Part shown: positions 27,242-35,823 of the stretch, piece after piece
Numbering within the stretch: the stretch's first letter is position 1
How the letters are laid out: each line of letters begins with the position of its first letter
Assembly: GCA_050952465.1 (NCBI GenBank)
Contig: JBMNKZ010000006.1
Coordinates: forward strand, 124,001 to 188,000
Direction: 5' to 3'
Source of the DNA: DUPU01 sp050952465
GTDB taxonomy: Bacteria > Bacillota > Dehalobacteriia > Dehalobacteriales > Dehalobacteriaceae
DNA: 64,000 nt
Program-made: the position numbers and the translations under genes
Notes under the pieces: model-generated
Database searches by the model: none
The model's input: only the letters and a program-made list of their open reading frames with translations
What the model was told of the DNA's origin: nothing

Positions 27242-28324
27242 ATGAAAGAAACGAAGACAGTATTGGTCGCAATGAGCGGCGGGGTGGATTCCTCTGTGAC
27301 TGCCGCCCTTTTAAAAGAACAGGGATACAATCTAATTGGGGTGACGATGCAGATTTGGCCGGAAGACCAACCGGATCCGGAAGGTTCGGGGGGCTGTTGC
27401 AGCCTGTCTGCGGTAGAGGATGCCCGGCGGGTGGCTAACTCTTTAGGTATTCCTTTTTACGTCATGAATTTTCGGGAATTATTTAAGGATAAGGTAATTA
27501 ATTATTTTATTGATGAATACTTAAGTGGAAAAACTCCTAATCCTTGTATTGCCTGTAACCAATATGTAAAATTTGCCGCTTTAATGAATAAGGCTATAGC
27601 TTTGGGGGCAGACTTTGTGGCCACCGGGCACTACGCCCAGGTTTTGTTTGATCAAGAACGGGAGAGATTTCTTTTAAAAAAAGCCGTGGATACCAATAAG
27701 GACCAGACCTATGTTTTATATAATTTTACCCAGGAGCAGTTATCAAGAATCATGCTTCCTTTAGGCACCTATACTAAACCGCAAATTCGGGAAATCGCCA
27801 GGAAATTGGGCTTAACGGTGGTGGCAGAAAAACCGGAAAGCCAGGAAATATGTTTTGTGCCGGATAATAATTACCGAAGATTCTTGAAGGAAAAGGTAGG
27901 GAAAGAGATTAAACCGGGACCGTTTTTTGATAAAGAAGGAAAAATCATCGGTACTCATCAGGGCATTCCTTATTATACCATAGGACAAAGAAAAGGCTTA
28001 GGACTGGCTTTAGGAAAACCGGCCTATGTGATTGACATTATCCCTGAGAAAAACGGAGTTGTAATTGGGGATCAGGAAGATTTAATGAATAAAAGACTTA
28101 CAGCTGCTCATAATAATTTCATTTTAATTGATAAGTTGGAAGAACCCATGGAGGTTACCGCTAAGATTCGTTATAAAGCGGAGGAAGCACCGGCGGTCAT
28201 TACTCCCATTGGAGAAAATAGAGTGAAGGTGGAGTTTTTAAAACCGGAAAAAGCGATCACTCCTGGCCAGGCAGTGGTCTACTATCAAGGTGACTATGTT
28301 GTAGGCGGCGGGGTCATTGAATAG
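27242..28324 (+). CDS. mnmA: tRNA-specific 2-thiouridylase MnmA
   Basis: MnmA thiolates U34 of tRNAs for Lys, Glu and Gln. The 360-residue protein has the PP-loop MSGGVDSSVTAALL, the first catalytic Cys in NPCIACNQYVKF (about residue 101) and the second in ESQEICFVPD (about 200). The motif YYTIGQRKGLGLALGKPAYV, near 245-264, is typical. No cysteine desulfurase gene is adjacent. Confidence 0.96.
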   Translation: MKETKTVLVAMSGGVDSSVTAALLKEQGYNLIGVTMQIWPEDQPDPEGSGGCCSLSAVEDARRVANSLGIPFYVMNFRELFKDKVINYFIDEYLSGKTPNPCIACNQYVKFAALMNKAIALGADFVATGHYAQVLFDQERERFLLKKAVDTNKDQTYVLYNFTQEQLSRIMLPLGTYTKPQIREIARKLGLTVVAEKPESQEICFVPDNNYRRFLKEKVGKEIKPGPFFDKEGKIIGTHQGIPYYTIGQRKGLGLALGKPAYVIDIIPEKNGVVIGDQEDLMNKRLTAAHNNFILIDKLEEPMEVTAKIRYKAEEAPAVITPIGENRVKVEFLKPEKAITPGQAVVYYQGDYVVGGGVIE

Positions 28325-28332
28325 CAATATAT

Positions 28333-28416
28333 CGGGCGATTCGTGAATCGCATCTACATTAGGGATCTAAAAAGGTTGTATCGACAATATGTAGGGGCGA
28401 ATCATGATTCGCCCGT
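28333..28416. repeat. MITE-like element with imperfect terminal inverted repeats
   Basis: The left end, CGGGCGATTCGTGAATCGCA then TCTACAT, and the right end, ATGTAGGGGCGAATCATGAT then TCGCCCG, are imperfect inverted repeats of about 27 bases around a 30-base centre. It holds no coding sequence. It sits between mnmA and its terminator. Confidence 0.55.
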
Positions 28417-28466
28417 TGTTTTTTGACACCTCAGAAATAACGGTATAACAAAATATTTAAATATTA

Positions 28467-28489
28467 AAACGTCGGAGACGTTTTTTTTC
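28467..28489 (+). terminator. terminator before the PRC-barrel gene
   Basis: AAAACGTC, GGA, GACGTTTTTTTT. Compact hairpin with a long T-run. Confidence 0.82.
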
Positions 28490-28537
28490 TGTTTAATTTG
28501 TGAATACTAAATGATAATGAAGATGGAGGAATAATAC

Positions 28538-29026
28538 TTGTTAAAAGGACGACAGATTAAAGGACTACGGGTAATTACTTTCCATGACGGCAAGGAAGTA
28601 GGCCGGGTAGGAGATCTCCTAATTGATACGGAAAATGGGATGCTTCAGGCCATTACGATTGAAAGTAGAAGCATTTTAAAGAATAGCAAGATAATAAAAC
28701 GGGAACACATTGTCCAGGTAGGCCGCGATGCAGTGATGATTGATGGAATGGAGGCAGTAGAGGATTACAACCAAGATGAGCTGAACAAACTTTCCTGGCA
28801 AAGTAATTTGGGTAAAAATGTCTTTTCCCGGGAAGGAGCAGATATCGGCACGGTGCAAGATATTTTATTTGATTTTCCTGAAGGCAGGGTCTTGGGAATA
28901 GAGATGTCTGGAGGTATTTGGGCCGATTTGAATCAGGGAAGGAAAATGATCCCCTGGCAGCAGGTTATTCCAGGCACCGAAGATAACATGATTGTGGAAG
29001 CAACGGGAGAAGATTTGTGGGGTTAA
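28538..29026 (+). CDS. PRC-barrel domain protein
   Basis: Two PRC-barrel units are visible: one from LKGRQIKGLRVITFHDGKEV (residues 2-75), the other from LGKNVFSREGADIGTVQDILF (about 90-160). The fold resembles the RimM C-terminal domain and the photosynthetic reaction-centre H subunit. In Firmicutes such proteins (YlmC/YmxH-like) are often linked to sporulation. TTG start after ATGGAGGA. Function unknown. Confidence 0.8.
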   Translation: MLKGRQIKGLRVITFHDGKEVGRVGDLLIDTENGMLQAITIESRSILKNSKIIKREHIVQVGRDAVMIDGMEAVEDYNQDELNKLSWQSNLGKNVFSREGADIGTVQDILFDFPEGRVLGIEMSGGIWADLNQGRKMIPWQQVIPGTEDNMIVEATGEDLWG

Positions 29027-29058
29027 TGCTTCCAGGAATTATAAGGAAGGTGTTTTTA

Positions 29059-29214
29059 ATGAACTGTCCTGTATGTAATGGACGGGAAATAGGAAAGATA
29101 GGGACAAGCCAATATTTTTGTTGGAATTGTCTCGTAGAATTTAATGATCAGGAGCAAGTTTTTGAAATTTCTGAAGATGGATCCTTGGTGAATCTTAATG
29201 ATGAGGAATTTTAA
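29059..29214 (+). CDS. small zinc-ribbon-like protein
   Basis: The start ATG 29059 follows AAGGAAGG. The 51-residue product has two Cys pairs, MNCPVCNG and YFCWNCLVEF, which would bind one zinc ion, and an acidic tail. Function unknown. It lies between the PRC-barrel gene and a YtxH-like gene, apparently in one operon. Confidence 0.75.
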   Translation: MNCPVCNGREIGKIGTSQYFCWNCLVEFNDQEQVFEISEDGSLVNLNDEEF

Positions 29215-29222
29215 GGAGGTGA

Positions 29223-29423
29223 ATGGCTTTGAATAGGTCATTTTTTAGAGGGATTCTGGCTGGGAGTATTTTGGGAACCTTGGTGGGTATGTTTAGTGCC
29301 CCTCAAAGGAAACCGATGGTTGAAAGTGCTAGAAACATGATGGATAATACCAGGGATGTACAAAACCGTGCCAAAAAGGTACTCAAAGGATTAAGTAAGG
29401 GTGTTTCTGATATAATCAAATAG
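29223..29423 (+). CDS. YtxH-like small protein
   Basis: The 66-residue product starts with a hydrophobic Gly-rich segment (FFRGILAGSILGTLVGMFSAP) and continues with an amphipathic helix rich in Lys and Arg. This matches the YtxH/gas-vesicle-like stress proteins. ATG 29223 and TTG 29229 are both possible starts behind AAGGAGG. A terminator follows. Confidence 0.65.
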   Translation: MALNRSFFRGILAGSILGTLVGMFSAPQRKPMVESARNMMDNTRDVQNRAKKVLKGLSKGVSDIIK

Positions 29424-29434
29424 ATTAATTGATT

Positions 29435-29457
29435 AGTGAGGGAAACCTCACTTTTTC
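29435..29457 (+). terminator. terminator after the YtxH-like gene
   Basis: AGTGAGG, GAAA, CCTCACTTTTTC: hairpin with tetraloop and T-run. Confidence 0.82.
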
Positions 29458-29475
29458 TTTCCCGGGGGTGATGCT

Positions 29476-30519
29476 ATGGATCAGAGGCTTAGAAAGCTGA
29501 TACTGCTTATTTTAAGTATTATCTTATTATTATTAGCTCTTTTGTTTCTTTATAGAATCAGAGGAATTATCATCCCATTTTTTTTAGCAGCATTATTGGC
29601 TTATATTTTGTTACCTCCGGTGGAATTTTTGATAAAAAGAAAAATACCCATGACCTACGCCATAATTCTGGTGTATCTAACCTGTACCGGCATGGTGGCG
29701 ATTTTGGTATTATACATTTTTCCCGGAATTTTTTCGGAACTAAATAAGTTTGCTGCGGAGATTCCGGAATATGCCCAGAGCATCCAAAGTTCCCTTCGGG
29801 AATGGCAGCAAACGTATAGCAAATTTGATATTCCAGATAGTATTAGGCAAATTATCGACGAAAATATTTTTTCAATAGAAGAAAAGATAATTGACATGGT
29901 GAGAAATTGGGCAGCTTTATTTATCGGACTTTTTAGTTATACTTTCAGCTTAATTATCCTGCCCATCCTTACATATTATTTTTTGAAAGACCATGAGCTG
30001 ATCACTAAGAAAATTGTCTCCGTTCTTCCCCCTAAGTATCGGGAGGAGTTATTAAATCTTTGGGCTATGATCAATGTGGTATTAAGAAGATTTATTTATG
30101 GTCATTTAACGGTCGCTTTAATTGTTGGGATACTTACCGGAGTAGGACTAAATTTAATCGGTGTAAAGTATGCCGTAACCTTAGGTTTTATCGCTGGGGT
30201 GGCAGATATCGTACCATATTTTGGCCCCATTATCGGTGCTGTCCCAGCTATTTGCCTGGCCCTCCTGCAATCAAAAAAATTAGCCTTATATACCGCCCTG
30301 GTAATGTTTATTGTCCAACAAATAGAAAGCTCGGTAATATCCCCCAAAATCATCAGTGGCAGTGTCGGGCTACATCCTTTAATTATCATCTTTGTGCTTC
30401 TTTTAGGGAGCTATTTGTTTGGTATCTGGGGGATGCTGGTTGCAGTTCCATTGACGGCAGTTTTACGTATTTTAATAAATTACCTTTATCAGAAAGCGGT
30501 AGGATACCGCATAGATTGA
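29476..30519 (+). CDS. AI-2E family transporter (membrane permease)
   Basis: The 347-residue protein has about eight membrane helices: two at the N-terminus, one at 58-82, then a soluble part (about 85-145) and a C-terminal bundle. The family motif GVKYAVTLGFIAGVADIVPYFGPIIG (split at about residues 230-255) and ISPKIISGSVGLHPL are clear. Members export small molecules or act as sodium antiporters; the name is historical. It precedes alaS, as in many Clostridia. Confidence 0.88.
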   Translation: MDQRLRKLILLILSIILLLLALLFLYRIRGIIIPFFLAALLAYILLPPVEFLIKRKIPMTYAIILVYLTCTGMVAILVLYIFPGIFSELNKFAAEIPEYAQSIQSSLREWQQTYSKFDIPDSIRQIIDENIFSIEEKIIDMVRNWAALFIGLFSYTFSLIILPILTYYFLKDHELITKKIVSVLPPKYREELLNLWAMINVVLRRFIYGHLTVALIVGILTGVGLNLIGVKYAVTLGFIAGVADIVPYFGPIIGAVPAICLALLQSKKLALYTALVMFIVQQIESSVISPKIISGSVGLHPLIIIFVLLLGSYLFGIWGMLVAVPLTAVLRILINYLYQKAVGYRID

Positions 30520-30544
30520 CATAAAGGACGTTATTAAGTATAAT
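30516..30544 (+). promoter_or_regulatory. consensus sigma-A promoter of alaS
   Basis: TTGACA (30516-30521), 17 bases, TATAAT (30539-30544). The -35 box overlaps the stop codon of the AI-2E gene. The leader to the alaS start is about 125 bases and shows no T-box sequence. Confidence 0.85.
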
Positions 30545-30676
30545 TTGTAAACATATTAGGTAATTTTGCCCAAGGCATTGAGAAATAAAAGAGTGTAATA
30601 AACAAAAAAAGTGCTACAATAAATAATAAGAGAGATTGAATGAACTTTCTGTTGATGGGAAGAATGGAGGAAGAAA

Positions 30677-33322
30677 ATGACCGGAAATGAGTTGAGAGAG
30701 AAATTTCTCAAATTTTTTGAAAGCAAAGGACACACCATCGTCCCCAGTTCATCTTTGGTACCACATAATGATCCTACTTTGTTGTTCACCAATGCGGGGA
30801 TGGTGCAGTTTAAAGATGTTTTTTTAGGTTTGGACAAAAGGTCTTATTCCAGGGCGACTACAGCTCAAAAGTGTGTACGGGCTGGGGGAAAACATAATGA
30901 TTTAGATACTGTTGGACGAACCGCCAGGCATCATACTTTTTTTGAGATGATGGGTAATTTTTCCTTTGGTGATTATTTTAAACGGGATGCCATTACTTAC
31001 GCTTGGGAGTTTCTTACCTTGGTAATCGGCCTCCCTAAGGAGCAGCTTTATGCTACTGTTTATTTAGATGATGATGAGGCTTTTGACTTATGGCTGGAGC
31101 TTACGGATATACCTAAGGAAAGAATTGTCCGCTTGGGAGAAAAGGATAATTTTTGGTCTATGGGAGACACGGGGCCCTGTGGCCCATGCAGTGAAATCCT
31201 CATTGACCGGGGGGAAAAATATCGCTGCGATGCTGAGGAATGCGGTATTGGAAAATGTGACTGCGACCGATGGCTAGAACTTTGGAACTTGGTTTTCATG
31301 CAATATAACCGGGATGAAAATGGAGTGATGACACCGCTTCCCCGGCCCAGTATTGATACCGGGATGGGCCTGGAGCGAGTAACGTCGGTGCTTCAGGATG
31401 TTTCCTCTAATTATGACACGGATTTATTCAGAAAATTAATTAATCACATTGAAAAAGTTACGGGTAAGACCTATTATACTGATGATCGAGGATTTCCCTT
31501 CCGGGTGATTGCTGATCATGCCCGATCCTGCACCTTCTTAGTAAATGATGGGGTGCTGCCAAGCAATGAAGGGAGAGGCTATGTCCTTCGGCGTATCTTA
31601 AGAAGAGCAGCCCGCTTTGTAAAGGTTTTAGGGTGGGACAAGCCATTCTTATGTGAAATGGTGCCGGTAGTAGTTGACTTAATGTCAGGTGCCTATCCAG
31701 AAATCGCGGAAAAACAAGAGTATATTGAAAAAGTAATTCGGATAGAAGAAGAACGATTCCACGAAACTTTGTCTGATGGAATGAAAGTGGCGGAGGATTT
31801 AATCGAGCGAGCGAAAAAAGAAGGCAGCAAGCAGTTAAGTGGCAAAGATGCCTTTGTCCTTTATGATACCTATGGTTTTCCCTTTGATTTAGCAGAGGAC
31901 ATTGCCGAAGAATATGGGATGACTGTGGATCGAGCAGGTTTTGATGCCGCCATGGAAGAGCAGAGGCAAAGAGCCCGGGCTGCACGGGTTGATTCCAAAG
32001 CATTTGATCAGGCAGTAGCGATGCATGAGCTTTTGAACGGGGTGCCCGGGACTAAATTCTTGGGTTATGAGTCCATAGAGGCAGAAGGTAAGGTTTTGGT
32101 TTTGGTAACAGAGGGGGAAAAGGTAGATGCGATCTCCGATCAAGCTTCCGCTTACCTGGTACTGGATCAAACGCCCTTCTATGCGGAGAGCGGCGGCCAG
32201 GTGGGGGATACGGGGATTATCACCGGGCCCAAAGGTAGTGCTGTGGTGAAAGATACTCAAAAACTAGCTGATGGGGTCTATCTTCATCAAATCAAAATGG
32301 AGCAAGGTGTCCTTAAGGTGGGAGATACGGTGGAAGCCCTGGTTGACAGGGATAGAAGACGATCTATTGCCCGAAATCATACCGCTACCCATTTAATTCA
32401 TCGGGCTTTAAGAAACACTATTGGAGAGCATGCCCATCAAGCAGGATCATTAGTAGAACCAGATAGGTTACGCTTTGATTTTTCCCATTTTTCTGGGTTA
32501 ACCGATGAAGAGATCACGCAAATAGAAGATATGGTGAACCAAGTGGTTTTAGATGCTGTAGATCTGGAAACATTTGAAACAAGCATAGACGAGGCAAAAT
32601 CCTTGGGTGCTACTGCTTTATTCGGTGAAAAATATGGCGATGTGGTCAGAGTAGTAAAAGTTGGTGACTACAGCATGGAACTCTGTGGGGGGACTCACTG
32701 CCGTACCACCGGTGAAATTGGTTTAGTAAAGATTTTAAGTGAAGCAGGGATTGGTGCAGGACTTCGGCGTATTGAAGCTGTAACCGGCCATAATGCCCGG
32801 GCATTGTTTAAAGAGCAGGAGAATCTACTTAAGGAAACAGCCCAGGTACTAAAAACCATACCCCAGGAAGTTGCGAAGAAAGCACACGCTGTGATGGCGG
32901 AATTAAAGGGCAAAGAAAAAGAAATTGAAATATTACAAGGAAAAATGGCCAAGCAAGCTTCGGGGGATGTTTTGGATAAAGTAGAAAAGGTAGCAGGGGT
33001 TAATGTAGTGGTGGCAGAGGTTCTGGCTTCTGACATGAATGCTTTAAGATCCATGTCAGACTTAATTAAAGACAAACTAAAGTCAGGAGTAATAGTTTTA
33101 GGTGCTGTGGCACAAGATAAGGTAAATTTTGTAGCCATGGTGACACCGGATTTGAAAGATAAAGGACTCCATGCCGGAAATATTCTTAAAGAAACAGCAA
33201 AGGTGGCCGGCGGCGGAGGGGGCGGTCGTCCGGATATGGCTCAGGCGGGAGGAAAGAATCCTGAGATGCTCCAGGAGGCTTTAGATAAAGCCCGTCAAGT
33301 AATTAAAGCTCAATTAGCTTAA
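30677..33322 (+). CDS. alaS: alanyl-tRNA synthetase
   Basis: AlaS charges tRNA-Ala and edits mischarged Ser and Gly. The 881-residue protein has the class II core (LREKFLKFFESKGH, FTNAGMVQFKDVFLG, TARHHTFFEMMGNFSFGDYF), the editing domain with zinc ligands HTATHLIH and CGGTHCRTTGEIG, and the C-terminal domain ending GGGGGGRPDMAQAGGK. ATG follows GGAGGAAG. Confidence 0.97.
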   Translation: MTGNELREKFLKFFESKGHTIVPSSSLVPHNDPTLLFTNAGMVQFKDVFLGLDKRSYSRATTAQKCVRAGGKHNDLDTVGRTARHHTFFEMMGNFSFGDYFKRDAITYAWEFLTLVIGLPKEQLYATVYLDDDEAFDLWLELTDIPKERIVRLGEKDNFWSMGDTGPCGPCSEILIDRGEKYRCDAEECGIGKCDCDRWLELWNLVFMQYNRDENGVMTPLPRPSIDTGMGLERVTSVLQDVSSNYDTDLFRKLINHIEKVTGKTYYTDDRGFPFRVIADHARSCTFLVNDGVLPSNEGRGYVLRRILRRAARFVKVLGWDKPFLCEMVPVVVDLMSGAYPEIAEKQEYIEKVIRIEEERFHETLSDGMKVAEDLIERAKKEGSKQLSGKDAFVLYDTYGFPFDLAEDIAEEYGMTVDRAGFDAAMEEQRQRARAARVDSKAFDQAVAMHELLNGVPGTKFLGYESIEAEGKVLVLVTEGEKVDAISDQASAYLVLDQTPFYAESGGQVGDTGIITGPKGSAVVKDTQKLADGVYLHQIKMEQGVLKVGDTVEALVDRDRRRSIARNHTATHLIHRALRNTIGEHAHQAGSLVEPDRLRFDFSHFSGLTDEEITQIEDMVNQVVLDAVDLETFETSIDEAKSLGATALFGEKYGDVVRVVKVGDYSMELCGGTHCRTTGEIGLVKILSEAGIGAGLRRIEAVTGHNARALFKEQENLLKETAQVLKTIPQEVAKKAHAVMAELKGKEKEIEILQGKMAKQASGDVLDKVEKVAGVNVVVAEVLASDMNALRSMSDLIKDKLKSGVIVLGAVAQDKVNFVAMVTPDLKDKGLHAGNILKETAKVAGGGGGGRPDMAQAGGKNPEMLQEALDKARQVIKAQLA

Positions 33323-33392
33323 GGTTTCCAATCTTTCTCAAAAAGGAAAAGGATTATTCCAAAAATCGGCGAATACAGGAGGTAAGATACAA

Positions 33393-33668
33393 ATGAATGG
33401 GGGTGGTTTAGTGGCTGGAAATAACATGGAAGAAACGATGAGATTTAAGGTAGAGAAAGAAGAAAAATTAAACCCCAGGGAAACTTTGTTTCTTGTTTAT
33501 GAGGCATTGAAGGAGAAAGGTTATAATCCCATCAACCAATTAGTGGGCTACTTGATTTCCGGCGATCCGGCCTATATTACCAGTCATAATCAAGCCCGTA
33601 GTTTAATTCGCCGTGTTGAGCGGGACGATTTGATTGAAGAATTGCTTCGAAGCTATTTGGACAAATAA
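33393..33668 (+). CDS. ireB: IreB family regulatory protein (UPF0297)
   Basis: IreB is the small phosphoprotein target of the IreK serine/threonine kinase in Enterococcus. The core EETMRFKVEKEEKLNPRETL leads to a C-terminal YITSHNQARSLIRRVERDDL. ATG 33393 follows AGGAGGTAAG and gives an N-terminal extension of about 11 residues; ATG 33426 would give the usual length. The alaS-ireB-ruvX-DUF1292 order is classical for Firmicutes, here split by an aldo/keto reductase. Confidence 0.92.
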   Translation: MNGGGLVAGNNMEETMRFKVEKEEKLNPRETLFLVYEALKEKGYNPINQLVGYLISGDPAYITSHNQARSLIRRVERDDLIEELLRSYLDK

Positions 33669-33675
33669 ACTTACC

Positions 33676-33707
33676 GCAAGACGGCTGTCCGGTCGTCTTG
33701 CTTTTTT
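33676..33707 (+). terminator. terminator after ireB
   Basis: GCAAGACG and CGTCTTGC pair, followed by TTTTTT. It ends the alaS-ireB transcript. Confidence 0.85.
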
Positions 33708-33713
33708 GCGTCC

Positions 33714-33848
33714 AAGCGACACAGGGGGACGTTTTTGTTGTGTCATCCTGTAACAAAGATTTAGAAGACAGTAGAGAAATTTTTGTGTAATTAAGGGGCG
33801 AGTGACACAGGGAAAACGTCCCCATGTGTCACCGTCCCCATGTGTCAC
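33714..33848. repeat. GTGTCAC-type intergenic repeats
   Basis: GCGACACAGGGGGACGTTTT...TTGTGTCATCC at 33716-33746 and GTGACACAGGGAAAACGTCC followed by two copies of CCCATGTGTCAC at 33802-33848. These resemble the GTGACACAGGGGACG repeats scattered through many anaerobes. The last copy ends just before the aldo/keto reductase ribosome site. Confidence 0.55.
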
Positions 33849-33869
33849 AGACAGAAGAAGGTTAGTAAT

Positions 33870-34816
33870 ATGATTTACACACAGCTTGGTCAGACCGGGT
33901 TTCGGGTATCGAAAATATGCTTTGGGGCTTTGACCATCGGGCCTCTGCAGGCCAACTTAAGTCTGGATAAAGGCGCAGAAGTGATTAAAACTGCATTAGG
34001 CCTGGGTATTAATTTTATTGATACGGCAGAAATCTATGGAAATTACGCTTATATCAAAGAGGCTCTAAAAGGGCATGATCAAGAGGTGATCATTGCCACC
34101 AAATCTTATGCTTATTCTAAGGAATTAGCAATGAAAAGCGTGGAAAAAGCCCGCCAGGAAATGGATCGGGACAAAATTGATATATTTTTACTCCACGAGC
34201 AAGAGTCCTCCTTAACTATTAAAGGTCATTGGGAAGCATTGGAATATTTATGGGGTGCTAAGGAAAAGGGCATAATAGGAGCGGTGGGTATTTCCACCCA
34301 TGCTATAGCGGGAGTTTTAGCAGCAACAGAGATTAAAGAGATCGATGTAATTCATCCCATGCTTAATATGAGCGGGCTGGGCATCATCGATGGAAATCGT
34401 GATCAAATGCTCTCAGCAATAGACAAAGCTAAACTGGCCGGAAAAGGTATCTACAGCATGAAAGCCATTGGGGGAGGGAACCTAATGGGGCAGGTGGAAG
34501 AGGCTCTTAGTTGGGCTTTTAATCAAAAATCTATTGATGCGGTTGCCATCGGCATGAAATCCCCGGAGGAAGTACGGATAAACGTATCCTGGCTTTTAGG
34601 AGAAAAACCTCAGCCAGAAGATTTAAAAAAGTATCCCGGGAACCCCGCAAACTCCTCATTGACGAATGGTGTGAGGGGTGTGGCAGGTGTGTGGAAACTT
34701 GCCCTCAAAAAGCCCTTTCCATTAAAGACGGTAAAGCTATCGTCAACCAAGACGTTTGTGTTTTTTGTGGTTATTGTGGCTCTGCTTGCCGGGATTTTTA
34801 TATAAAAGTTGTATAA
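33870..34816 (+). pseudogene. aldo/keto reductase with C-terminal 2x[4Fe-4S] ferredoxin domain, one frameshift
   Basis: The start is ATG 33870 (MIYTQLGQTGFRVSKICFG). The first frame holds an AKR barrel with NFIDTAEIYGNYAYIKEAL and FLLHEQE. After residue about 257 the frame is wrong. Adding one A at 34641-34642 joins it to RKLLIDEWCEGCGRCVETCP and CVFCGYCGSAC, two 4Fe-4S motifs, ending at TAA 34814-34816. Such AKR-ferredoxin fusions are common in anaerobes; substrates are unknown. As written, the gene would give a false hydrophobic tail. Confidence 0.82.
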
Positions 34817-34835
34817 AGGGGAAATTATTAATAAT

Positions 34836-35261
34836 ATGCGAATCATGGGATTAGATGTTGGTGAAAAAACCATCGGGATAGCATTAAGCGATCCTTTAGG
34901 CTGGACAGCGCAGGGGTTAGAAACAATACGCAGAAAAGGCGATTTGACAGAGGATTTAAACCGCTTGAAAAAAATCATCGCAGATTATGAAGTTGAAAGA
35001 ATCGTGGTAGGACTGCCTAAAAATATGAACGGAACCTTGGGACCTTCCGCGGAAAGGGCAAAAGATTTAGCCGATACTATATTTAGAGAAACAGGTATTC
35101 CCATAGAAATGTGGGATGAACGGCTCTCTACCATGGCGGCGGAAAGAACTCTTTTGGAGGGGAATGTCAGCCGGGCAAAACGAAAGAAAGTGATCGACAA
35201 AATGGCAGCTGTGATAATCCTACAAGGCTACTTAGATTTTGCTGGGAAGAATAAACCTTAA
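34836..35261 (+). CDS. ruvX: RuvX/YqgF pre-16S rRNA nuclease
   Basis: This RNase H-fold protein matures the 16S rRNA 5' end and is also called a putative resolvase. ATG 34836 follows AAAGGGGA. Motifs: MGLDVGEKTIGIALSDP, IVVGLPKNMNG and WDERLSTMAAE. At 141 residues it has normal length. It sits in its usual place between ireB and the DUF1292 gene. Confidence 0.93.
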   Translation: MRIMGLDVGEKTIGIALSDPLGWTAQGLETIRRKGDLTEDLNRLKKIIADYEVERIVVGLPKNMNGTLGPSAERAKDLADTIFRETGIPIEMWDERLSTMAAERTLLEGNVSRAKRKKVIDKMAAVIILQGYLDFAGKNKP

Positions 35262-35332
35262 GGCTCGCTTTGTTGAAACGCCCAGAGGTAAGAAAAATTT
35301 TCTAATGTTGCGTTATTACTCTATGGCAACTA

Positions 35333-35361
35333 TTGACATCAGTTCTATGATTGTGTACAAT
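35333..35361 (+). promoter_or_regulatory. promoter of the DUF1292 gene
   Basis: TTGACA (35333-35338), 17-base spacer, TACAAT (35356-35361), 31 bases before the start codon. Confidence 0.8.
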
Positions 35362-35392
35362 GACGATAATTTGAGAAAAATGAGGTGTAAGA

Positions 35393-35674
35393 ATGACTGA
35401 TTTTGAAGATCGTAAGGTAGTTCTAATGGACGAAAACGGAGAAGAACACGAATTTGAAGTTTTGGATATTATAGAAGTAGATGGTGCAGAATATGCTATT
35501 CTATTTCCCGAGGAAGAAGGGGAAGATGAGGGTGACGAAGCAATTATTCTAAAAATTGGCATAGATGAAAACGGTGAAGAGATCCTACATGAAATCGAAG
35601 ATGACGAAGAGTGGGAAAAAGTAGCCGATGCATATGATAGTATGCTGGAAGACGAGGAAGAAGACGAAGAATAA
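35393..35674 (+). CDS. DUF1292 (YrzB-like) acidic protein
   Basis: A 93-residue, very acidic protein (MTDFEDRKVVLMDENGEEHE) with the DUF1292 pattern VLDIIEVDGAEYAILFPEE and a Glu/Asp-rich tail. No catalytic residues are visible. Its own strong promoter suggests high expression. The family is conserved after ruvX in Firmicutes; function unknown. Confidence 0.9.
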   Translation: MTDFEDRKVVLMDENGEEHEFEVLDIIEVDGAEYAILFPEEEGEDEGDEAIILKIGIDENGEEILHEIEDDEEWEKVADAYDSMLEDEEEDEE

Positions 35675-35823
35675 GAGTTAAAAAAGTATGTGAATCTGAG
35701 CTCGTGATTTGCCTTGAATAAAGATTAAGTGTAATTAGTGTATGCGTGACCAAGTGTTGCGCATTTTTTATTTTTTATTTTCATAACATAGACATAAGAG
35801 GAAGTGGGGTGAGGTGACCTTAT

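Noticed and set aside
30060..30524. 154-codon + strand open frame overlapping the transporter gene
   Set aside because: It is a shifted frame of the conserved AI-2E membrane protein, with unlikely Cys/Trp-rich composition.
30545..30676. T-box leader before alaS
   Set aside because: The 125-base leader is short and has no GGTGG-ACCGCG motif or terminator.
31458..32003. 181-codon minus-strand open frame inside alaS
   Set aside because: It lies wholly antisense to the conserved alaS, lacks a ribosome site and shows no recognisable motif.
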